Source: Kofleriaceae bacterium
GTDB lineage: Bacteria > Myxococcota_A > Polyangia > Haliangiales > Haliangiaceae
Assembly: GCA_018057825.1 (NCBI GenBank)
Contig: JAGPCY010000007.1
Coordinates: 186,001-250,000, forward strand
DNA length: 64,000 nt
Direction of reading: 5' to 3'
Part shown: piece by piece, positions 57,727 through 64,000 of the stretch
Numbering within the stretch: the stretch's first letter is position 1
Layout of the letters: every line of letters starts with the position of its first letter
The notes under the pieces: model-generated
Told to the model about the DNA's origin: nothing
The model's database searches: none
What the model saw: only the letters and a program-made list of their open reading frames with translations
Translations under genes and position numbers: made by a program

Positions 57727-59841
57727 ATGGCGAGCTCTCTCGACCCGTTGCTCAAGCCCCGGACCGTCGCGGTGGTCGGCGCGTCGCGCACCCGCGGCAC
57801 GATCGGCGCGGAGATCTTCCACAACCTGATCGTCAACGGCTTCACCGGCGCGGTCTACCCGGTCAATCCGGGCGCCACCTCGGTCCAGGGCGTCAAGGCC
57901 TACCCGACGGTGGCCGCGGTCCCCGACGCGATCGACCTCGCGGTGATCGTGGTGCCGGCGGCGCGCGTGCCGGCGGTCGTCGACGACTGCGTCGCGGTCG
58001 GCGTCAAGGCGCTCCTGATCGTCACCGCCGGCTTCGCCGAGACCGGCGTCGACGGCAAGGCGATCCAGGACGCGCTCCTGGCCAAGGTCCGGGCCGCCGG
58101 CATGCGCATGGTGGGCCCCAACTGCCTCGGGCTCTTGAACGCCGATCCGGCGATCGCCCTCGACGCCACCTTCGCGCCGACCTGGCCGCCCCACGGCAGC
58201 GTCGCGTTCTCGTCGCAGTCGGGCGCGGTTGGCCTGGCCATCCTCGACTACGCCAAGGAGCTCGGCATCGGCATCCACCAGTTCGTGTCGATCGGCAACA
58301 AGGCCGACGTCTCGGGCAACGATCTGATCGCCTACTGGGGCGACGATCCGGCGGTCAAGGTCATCCTCCTGTACCTCGAGAGCTTCGGCAACCCGAGCCG
58401 GTTCCTGCAGATCACGCGCGAGGTCGCGCGGCGCAAACCGGTGGTCGCGGTCAAGAGCGGCCGCACCGGCGCCGGCGCGCGCGCCGCCAGCTCCCACACC
58501 GGCTCGCTGGCCGGCAGCGAGGTCGCGGTCGAGGCGTTGATCGCCCAGGCTGGCGTGATCCGCACCGACACGATCGAGGAGCTGTTCGACGTCGCGATGA
58601 TCCTCGCCAACCAGCCGGTGCCGCGCGGCGGCCGGGTCGCGATCCTGACCAACGCCGGTGGCCCCGGTATCATGTGCGCCGACGCCTGCGAGAGCCACGG
58701 CCTGACGATCGCCGACCTGACGCCGGCCACCGCCGCTGCGCTCCTCACCTTCCTGCCGCCCGAGGCCTCGGTCCGCAACCCGGTCGACATGATCGCGAGC
58801 GCTCGACCGGCGTCCTACGAGCGCGCGCTGCCGCTGCTCCTCGCCGATCCCAACGTCGACGCGGTGATCGCGCTGTTCGTGCCGCCGGTCGGCACCGAGG
58901 CGGCCGAGGTCGCGGCCGCGATCTTGCGCGGCGCGGCCGGCGCGACCAAGCCGGTCCTGACCTCGTTCATGGGCATGCACGGCGTGCCGGCGGCGCTGTC
59001 GAGCCTGCGCGAGGGACGGCTGCCGTCCTACGCCTTCCCCGAGGCCGCGGCGATCGCCCTGGCCCGGGTCGCGCGCTACGGCCGCTGGCTGGCGCGCGGG
59101 ATCGGCGCGGTGCCCGAGCTGGCTGACGTCGACGTGGCGCGAGCCCGGGCCGCGATCGCCGACCACAACGGCTGGCTGCCGGCGCCGGTCGCCCGCGAGG
59201 TGCTGGCCGCCTTCGGGCTGACCCAGCCGGCGGCGATCGACGCCGCCACCGCCGACGCCGCCGCCGCGGCCGCGCGATCGATCGGCTTCCCGGTCGCGGT
59301 CAAGCTGGCGTCGCCGACCATCACCCACAAGACCGACGTCGGCGGCGTCGTCCTCGACCTGCCCGACGAGGCCGCGGTGGCCCAGGCCTTCGCCGACATC
59401 CACGCCCGCCTGGCCGCGCGCGGTCAGGCCGCCGCGATGGCCGGGGTTACGGTCCAGCCGATGATCCCCCGCGGGGTCGAGCTGTTCGTCGGGGCGACCC
59501 GGGCCCCGGGCTTCGGACCGCTGATCGGTTTCGGCATCGGCGGCGTCGCGGTCGAGCTGTGGAAGGACGTCGCGTTCCGCCTGCACCCGTTGACCGACCT
59601 CGACGCCCGCGAGCTGCTCGACGCGATCCGCGGCAAGGCGCTCCTCGACGGCTTCCGCGGCGGACCGGTGGCTGATCGCGCCGCGGTGGTCGACGCGATC
59701 GCGCGGGTCGATCGCCTGATGGGCGCGCTGCCCGAGGTCGCCGAGCTCGATCTCAACCCGGTGGTCGCGCTCGGGCCGGGCCGCGGCGTCCTGGCGATCG
59801 ACGCGCGGATCCGGCTCGCCGGGCCCGACGCTGCGCCATAG
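57727..59841 (+). CDS. ADP-forming acetate/acyl-CoA synthetase (fused alpha-beta)
   Basis: 704 residues. The CoA-binding domain (VAVVGASRTRGTIG, about 10-130), succinyl-CoA-ligase-like domain (SQSGAVGLAILDYAKELGIG; phospho-His candidate H257 in SSHTGSLAGS) and a C-terminal ATP-grasp domain (about 475-704; GFPVAVKLASPTITHKTDVGGV with the second His) are fused in one chain. It converts acyl-CoA, ADP and Pi to the acid, CoA and ATP, or the reverse. An exported-protein gene starts 8 bases after its stop. Confidence 0.92.
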   Translation: MASSLDPLLKPRTVAVVGASRTRGTIGAEIFHNLIVNGFTGAVYPVNPGATSVQGVKAYPTVAAVPDAIDLAVIVVPAARVPAVVDDCVAVGVKALLIVTAGFAETGVDGKAIQDALLAKVRAAGMRMVGPNCLGLLNADPAIALDATFAPTWPPHGSVAFSSQSGAVGLAILDYAKELGIGIHQFVSIGNKADVSGNDLIAYWGDDPAVKVILLYLESFGNPSRFLQITREVARRKPVVAVKSGRTGAGARAASSHTGSLAGSEVAVEALIAQAGVIRTDTIEELFDVAMILANQPVPRGGRVAILTNAGGPGIMCADACESHGLTIADLTPATAAALLTFLPPEASVRNPVDMIASARPASYERALPLLLADPNVDAVIALFVPPVGTEAAEVAAAILRGAAGATKPVLTSFMGMHGVPAALSSLREGRLPSYAFPEAAAIALARVARYGRWLARGIGAVPELADVDVARARAAIADHNGWLPAPVAREVLAAFGLTQPAAIDAATADAAAAAARSIGFPVAVKLASPTITHKTDVGGVVLDLPDEAAVAQAFADIHARLAARGQAAAMAGVTVQPMIPRGVELFVGATRAPGFGPLIGFGIGGVAVELWKDVAFRLHPLTDLDARELLDAIRGKALLDGFRGGPVADRAAVVDAIARVDRLMGALPEVAELDLNPVVALGPGRGVLAIDARIRLAGPDAAP

Positions 59842-59849
59842 TCCGGGGC

Positions 59850-60317
59850 ATGTCGCGCCCGCACCTCCTCGCCGCCCTCACCGCCATCGTCGCCGCGCTC
59901 GCCGCCGCGCCTGCCCGCGCCGACGACTGCGCCCGCACCGAGCGCAAGGTCAAGTCGATCATGCGGACGATCGACACCGCTGGCACCAAGGCCGTCGAGC
60001 TGTGGTCGCGCTGCCTGTTCCACGGCCCCGATCCCAAGGCGGTCGCCAAGCTCACCGCGATCACCAAGGGCGCGTTCGCCGCGCTGACCGGCCTGCCCGA
60101 TCCCGCGCCGGCCTGCGTGAAGGCCGGGGACTTCGGGCGCGCGGTCGGGACCTTGGGCAACTCCGCCGGTCAGCGCTTCGGCCTGGCCTGGAGCACCTGC
60201 TCGCCCCAGGCCCAGGCGCGGGTCGCGCAGCTCGCCGCCGCCGGCAAGCCCGTCGAGGAGATCGAGGCCGAGCTGGGCAAGATGGCCGAGGCGTGGATCG
60301 GGGCGATCGCGCCGTGA
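59850..60317 (+). CDS. exported helical protein, unknown
   Basis: 155 residues with a signal peptide (APARA, about 24). The mature helical domain has four Cys (DDCARTERK, SRCLFHG, PACVKAG, STCSPQ) likely in two disulfides. No family is recognised. It begins 8 bases after the acyl-CoA synthetase stop, with TAGTCC overlapping that stop, so it may be cotranscribed or leaderless. Confidence 0.6.
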   Translation: MSRPHLLAALTAIVAALAAAPARADDCARTERKVKSIMRTIDTAGTKAVELWSRCLFHGPDPKAVAKLTAITKGAFAALTGLPDPAPACVKAGDFGRAVGTLGNSAGQRFGLAWSTCSPQAQARVAQLAAAGKPVEEIEAELGKMAEAWIGAIAP

Positions 60318-60360
60318 GCGCGCGCCGTCGCGGTTGCCGGGCGCCGTGCTACACGAGCGC

Positions 60361-61446
60361 ATGGCGCTCAACCACTACCTGACGCTCGGCAACTCCGGCC
60401 TGCGGGTCAGCCCGCTGTGCCTCGGCACGATGACGTTTGGCGACGACTGGGGCTGGGGCTCGTCGGTCGAGGACTCGGTCCAGATCCTGGATCGCTTCCT
60501 CGACGCCGGCGGCAACTTCATCGACACCGCCAACGCCTACACCAAGGGCCACGCCGAGAAGATCCTCGGTGATCACCTGGGCCGTCACCCGCACAAGCGC
60601 GATCGCGCGGTGCTGGCGACCAAGTTCATGTGCAACCTCTACCCCGGTGATCCCAACGGCGGCGGCGCCGGGCGCAAGGCGATCATCGCCGCGTGCGAGC
60701 AGTCGCTGCGCCGCCTGCAGACCGACTACATCGATCTGTACTGGCTCCACGTCTGGGACCCGGTGACGCCGATCGACGAGACGCTGCGCGCCCTCGACAC
60801 CCTGGTCGAGCAGGGCAAGGTCCGCTACCTCGGCTTCTCCGACACGCCGGCGTGGAAGGTGGCGCAGGCCCAGACCATGGCGACCCTGCGCGGCTGGAGC
60901 CCGCTGGTCGCGCTGCAGGTCGAGTACTCGCTCCTCGAGCGCACCGTCGAGGGCGAGCTGATCCCGATGGCCCGCGAGCTCGGGCTCGGGGTCACGCCGT
61001 GGTCGCCGCTCAAGAGCGGCGTCCTGTCCGGCAAGTACGCGCGCGCCGATCACGGCAAGCACCAGGCCGGGCGCGGCGGCTGGGCGCTGTCGGCGCTGTC
61101 CGACCGCACCTACGATCTCCTCGACGAGCTGGCCGCGGTGGCCGGCGAGCTCGGCACCACCGTGGCCCGGGTCGCGCTGGCTTGGGTCCGCGGCCGCCCC
61201 GGCGTCACCTCGACCATCATCGGCGCGCGCACCCTGGCGCAGCTCGACGACAACGTCGCCTCCCTCGAGGTCGCGCTGACCGCCGAGCAGGTCGCGCGCC
61301 TCGACGCCAAGAGCAAGCCGACCTTCCCGTTCCCGGTCGACTTCGTCGCCAACATGCCGGTGTTCTCCCAGGGCGGCACCACGATCAACGGCCGGTCGGC
61401 GCCGCTGTGGCCGCTGGCGCCCAAGACCGACGCCGAGCGCTACTGA
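60361..61446 (+). CDS. aldo/keto reductase
   Basis: 361 residues from MALNHYLTLGNSGLRVSPLCLGTMTFG; an ATG at 60334 in frame is less likely since TACACG lies 5 bases before this one. The catalytic tetrad is visible: D in FIDTANAY, Y in NAYTKG, K in LATKF and H in YWLHVWD. NADPH-binding STIIGARTLAQLDDN is near the C-terminus. The family is KDR/YajO-like. It reduces carbonyls with NADPH; the physiological substrate is unknown. Confidence 0.93.
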   Translation: MALNHYLTLGNSGLRVSPLCLGTMTFGDDWGWGSSVEDSVQILDRFLDAGGNFIDTANAYTKGHAEKILGDHLGRHPHKRDRAVLATKFMCNLYPGDPNGGGAGRKAIIAACEQSLRRLQTDYIDLYWLHVWDPVTPIDETLRALDTLVEQGKVRYLGFSDTPAWKVAQAQTMATLRGWSPLVALQVEYSLLERTVEGELIPMARELGLGVTPWSPLKSGVLSGKYARADHGKHQAGRGGWALSALSDRTYDLLDELAAVAGELGTTVARVALAWVRGRPGVTSTIIGARTLAQLDDNVASLEVALTAEQVARLDAKSKPTFPFPVDFVANMPVFSQGGTTINGRSAPLWPLAPKTDAERY

Positions 61447-61487
61447 GCGAGGCCGCGACGCGCGCTAGCGCGGCCGGACCCCAGTGG

Positions 61488-61493
61488 TACCTT
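61488..61493 (+). promoter_or_regulatory. TANNNT box for 61500
   Basis: TACCTT, 6 bases before the ATG at 61500. Confidence 0.4.
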
Positions 61494-61499
61494 CGGGAC

Positions 61500-61835
61500 A
61501 TGCGTCGGTCGCTCCTGGGGGGCCTGCTCGCGCTGCTCGGCGCCGCGCTGGCCTACGGCGGGCTGGTCCGCGCGGGCTGGCGCCGCCATGGCGCCGCCGC
61601 GACCGACCTCTCGTTCTTGCACCTCGACTGGCTCGCTTCGCCGTCGCGGCCGGGCTGGGGAGCTCACCTCGGCAACCTCTCCGCGCTCGCAGTCGGATTG
61701 ATCGCGCTCGCGGTGGGGCTGTGGTTCCTCGGGTCGCGGCGCTTCCGTCCCGTCGAGGTCGCGCCTCGCGGCGCGGGCAGGTCAAGCGCTGCTCAGGGGA
61801 CCAGCGTACAGGAGCCGCCAGAGATCATCGTGTGA
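61500..61835 (+). CDS. small membrane protein with two transmembrane helices
   Basis: 111 residues. Hydrophobic helices lie at about 4-24 and 61-81 with a short loop between, then an Arg-rich cytoplasmic tail ending VQEPPEIIV. No family is recognised. Its last 43 bases overlap the convergent lipoprotein gene at 61793, which raises some doubt over its exact 3' end. Confidence 0.5.
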   Translation: MRRSLLGGLLALLGAALAYGGLVRAGWRRHGAAATDLSFLHLDWLASPSRPGWGAHLGNLSALAVGLIALAVGLWFLGSRRFRPVEVAPRGAGRSSAAQGTSVQEPPEIIV

Positions 61836-62137
61836 CCCGTGGGGCATCCGCAGCTCGTCGGCAGTCCCGGAAACGGCTGGACGGTACACTCCGCGTAGAT
61901 ACCTGGATACTTGAAGCAGACCTTGCCGCCGTTGCAGCTCGGGCCCGGAGCGAGCTTCTGGTCGGCGGTGTCGTCGGGAGCCACCGCCTCGTCCAGCTCG
62001 TCGCCGAAGGACACCGCCTCGAGCTGGTCGGTGGTCGCGGCCTCGGCGCCGGGCGCCGTGTCGTCGTACACCTCCTCGGCGCAACCCGCGGACGCGACGA
62101 GCAGGGCACTGCACAGTGCCAGGAAGGACTTGGTCAT
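61793..62137 (-). CDS. small Cys-rich lipoprotein
   Basis: 114 residues from MTKSFLALCSALLVASAGC (lipobox) with AGGAGCTCCC as ribosome site. An acidic linker (DDTAPGAEAATTD) is followed by a Cys-rich end (CNGGKVCFKY, CTVQPFPGLPTSCGCP, GGSCTLVP) with six Cys. The family is unknown. Hexamer tract D begins about 105 bases upstream of its start. Confidence 0.7.
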   Translation of the reverse strand: MTKSFLALCSALLVASAGCAEEVYDDTAPGAEAATTDQLEAVSFGDELDEAVAPDDTADQKLAPGPSCNGGKVCFKYPGIYAECTVQPFPGLPTSCGCPTGHTMISGGSCTLVP

Positions 62138-62241
62138 GGGAGCTCCTCGGGCCGGGGGTAGGGCCGACCGCGATGCAGTGTCCCTGCCGCCCCCCGGCCA
62201 CACAATCGCCCCCCGCGGGTGAGCCGCCTCACGCCGAACAC

Positions 62242-62459
<218 letters not shown>

Positions 62460-62477
62460 GGGCGGAGGCTGGCGCGC

Positions 62478-63023
62478 TCAGGGGGCGACGGCCGTCGACG
62501 GCACGGGCTGGACGATCGGCTCGCGCCGGACGCAGCACAGATCTTCACCCTGCTCGACGTAGGTCCAGTCGATGTGGTCGCACACGCTCTGGGCCGGGAC
62601 GTCGAACTGGCAGTAGGCGGCCAGCTCCTCCTCGGTCGGGTGCGCGCCGGCCGGGAGCAGGAACGCGCTGCGATGGCTGCGGGTCATCGTGATGGGCGGA
62701 CACCCGGTGCCGATGATCGACTCGCAGCCGCGATAGCCGTTCATCCCCTGTCCGTACACGCGACAGTCGATCTCGACGTAGCACACCGCGTAGTCGAGCC
62801 CGTCGGGGCCGGTCTCGATCACCGCGTGGCGTTGGCTGCCGGTCCCCGGGACCGCGAGGCCGCCCGGGCCGTAGCGGCAGGTCACGCCGGTGATGGGATC
62901 CAGGTTGGCGCCGCAGACGCCGATGTCGGACGCCGCCTCGGTGTCGGGCGGCGCGGCGTCGTCGGGTAGGTCGAGGCAGCCGACGAGGAAGAGCGCGCCC
63001 AGGGCCAGCGATCGCTTGAGCAT
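62478..63023 (-). CDS. Cys-rich lipoprotein, unknown
   Basis: 181 residues from MLKRSLALGALFLVGC (lipobox). A linker (DAAPPDTEAASD) is followed by about nine Cys, including ESIIGTGCPP and EDLCCVRR, in a compact disulfide-rich domain. No family is recognised. It is co-directional with the 62137 gene but separated from it by tract D. The 156-base region upstream (63024-63179) shows only GC-rich inverted sequence (GCCTGCA/TGCAGGC). Confidence 0.65.
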   Translation of the reverse strand: MLKRSLALGALFLVGCLDLPDDAAPPDTEAASDIGVCGANLDPITGVTCRYGPGGLAVPGTGSQRHAVIETGPDGLDYAVCYVEIDCRVYGQGMNGYRGCESIIGTGCPPITMTRSHRSAFLLPAGAHPTEEELAAYCQFDVPAQSVCDHIDWTYVEQGEDLCCVRREPIVQPVPSTAVAP

Positions 63024-63179
63024 GACCCCAAGCCCTGCACACCGCGCACCATCCCGCGCGGGTGACCGCCCGCACCCTTAGCGCCGGCCGCAGTGCGGGC
63101 GCCGGCCTGCACTGCAGGCGCGGGCCTGCAGGTCGACCGCGACCGCCGCCGCCCGCTGCCCACCGCCCCGCCCGCCGCG

Positions 63180-64000
63180 CTACTTGGACTTCTCGACCGT
63201 GGCCGTGGGCAGCGCGGCCTTGGGCTTGACCGCGACCCAGTACAGGGCGGCGACCATGGCCGTGAAGAACATCATCGGCCACCAGTCGTGGTTGGTCTGT
63301 AGCGACGTCGGCAGGAACCCACTCCAGTCGAAGGACTTGTCGACCTCGCCGGCGACGATGGCTGACTGCAACACGCCGGCGATCGAGCCGCCGGCGATGA
63401 GGCCCGAGGCCATGAGCATGCCGGGCGAGAACTCGGCGTCGGTGGCCGACTCGCCCTTGCGCTTGCGATCGACCAGCCAGCGGATGGCGCCGCCGATGAA
63501 GACGCCTCCCGAGATCGAGATGTTGAGGTAGAGGCCGACCGCGAAGGGCAGCGCCGACACCCCGACCAATTCGAGGATGATCGCGATGAACACGCCGATC
63601 AGCACCAGGCCCCACGGCAGGTCACCGCCGAGGGTGCCGTCGATGATGAGCGCGAAGAGCTGGGCCTTGGGCGCGTCGAGCTTGGAAGTGAACTTGCGCG
63701 CGAAGTAAACGACCTGGCCCTGCTGGTCGACCAGATAGTGGCCGAGGCGCAGGCCGTTGACCTCGGAGGTCAGCTCGACGCCGCGGTAGCTCTGGCGATC
63801 GATGCCGAGCTCGTCGCCGGTGACCTTGCCGATCACCGCGCCGTTGTGCTTGAGCACCGTGGCGTCGCCCTCGGTCGCGGTGACGACGCCCTCGGGCAGC
63901 TTGCCCTGGGCCTTCTCAAGGACGTAGGGGTAGTTGGCCTCGACGGCCGACTCGATGAAGAACATCGGCGCGCCGCCGTCGTCCACCAGGTACTTGCCGC
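63180..64000 (-). CDS. OPT-family transporter, C-terminal part
   Basis: The 5' end lies beyond the right edge; about 273 codons are visible and an internal GTG at 63986 is not a convincing start. Four or five hydrophobic segments include ALIIDGTLGGDLPWGLVLIG, LPFAVGLYLNISISGGVFIGGAIRW and GMLMASGLIAGGSIAGVL, characteristic of the oligopeptide transporter (OPT) family C-terminus. An extracytoplasmic loop (about the first 110 visible residues) precedes them. OPT proteins import peptides or metal chelates using the proton gradient. Confidence 0.88.
   Translation of the reverse strand, partial: GKYLVDDGGAPMFFIESAVEANYPYVLEKAQGKLPEGVVTATEGDATVLKHNGAVIGKVTGDELGIDRQSYRGVELTSEVNGLRLGHYLVDQQGQVVYFARKFTSKLDAPKAQLFALIIDGTLGGDLPWGLVLIGVFIAIILELVGVSALPFAVGLYLNISISGGVFIGGAIRWLVDRKRKGESATDAEFSPGMLMASGLIAGGSIAGVLQSAIVAGEVDKSFDWSGFLPTSLQTNHDWWPMMFFTAMVAALYWVAVKPKAALPTATVEKSK

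Overview
The window is about 64 kb of very GC-rich DNA with dense, single-copy chromosomal genes and no rRNA, tRNA, CRISPR array, insertion sequence or phage gene that I can recognise. The gene style points to a myxobacterium (Myxococcota; Haliangiales/Kofleriaceae-like is my best inference). Supporting signs are many lipoproteins with Asp/Gly/Pro-rich linkers after the lipobox, HEAT and TPR proteins, an RHS giant, a C-type-lectin-like lipoprotein, a LamG/cytochrome c lipoprotein, and a DUF4157 protein of the kind linked to contractile injection systems.

Layout. 1-3748 (minus): an apparent four-gene operon of two small envelope proteins, a lipase-like lipoprotein and an edge-truncated MshEN/GspE-N protein. 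3810-12850: exported proteins (TPR plus peptidase-MA-like protease, SIMPL lipoprotein, small helical exported protein, TPR-like lipoprotein plus repeat-rich exported protein, hydrolase lipoprotein, fasciclin lipoprotein). 12885-25570: metabolism and housekeeping (malate:quinone oxidoreductase, asparagine synthetase, FAD oxidoreductase, UvrC, site-2 protease RseP, glycosyltransferases, 3-hydroxyacyl-CoA dehydrogenase), interrupted by a putative clan-CD-like effector (17610-19100) and a lectin-like lipoprotein. 25779-37851: YpfJ metallopeptidase, YidB family, class A PBP coupled to a degenerate metallo-beta-lactamase-fold protein, a 1120-residue repeat protein, PilZ, a GspC-like PDZ protein, PspA, UppS and a Uma2 nuclease. 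37987-50915: a diheme LamG lipoprotein, an MBL hydrolase, a 1919-residue SpvB/FG-GAP/RHS polymorphic-toxin-type protein and a HEAT-repeat protein. 51033-64000: a lipoprotein, the DUF4157-deaminase protein, CdsA, a subtilase, an ADP-forming acyl-CoA synthetase, an aldo/keto reductase, small lipoproteins and an edge-truncated OPT transporter.

The most notable gene is 51790-55080 (minus). It joins a DUF4157 metallopeptidase-like module (HEAAH) to a domain with a cytidine-deaminase-type zinc site (H-A-E then P-C-x-x-C), so it is a likely secreted nucleic-acid deaminase toxin. A second protein (17610-19100) has a similar QRR-type N-terminus and a His-Gly/Ala-Cys-Ser pair like CHAT/caspase-clan proteases. 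Neither has an obvious immunity gene, and no injection-system structural genes lie in the window.

Two non-coding patterns recur. Four intergenic tracts of a GAGRCC hexamer occur near 7.4, 35.5, 51.7 and 62.3 kb; three of them sit 90-125 bp upstream of genes for exported proteins in the same orientation. About twenty genes also have a TANNNT-like box 4-8 bases before the start codon, usually with no Shine-Dalgarno sequence, which suggests widespread leaderless transcription. I used this second signal to choose several starts.
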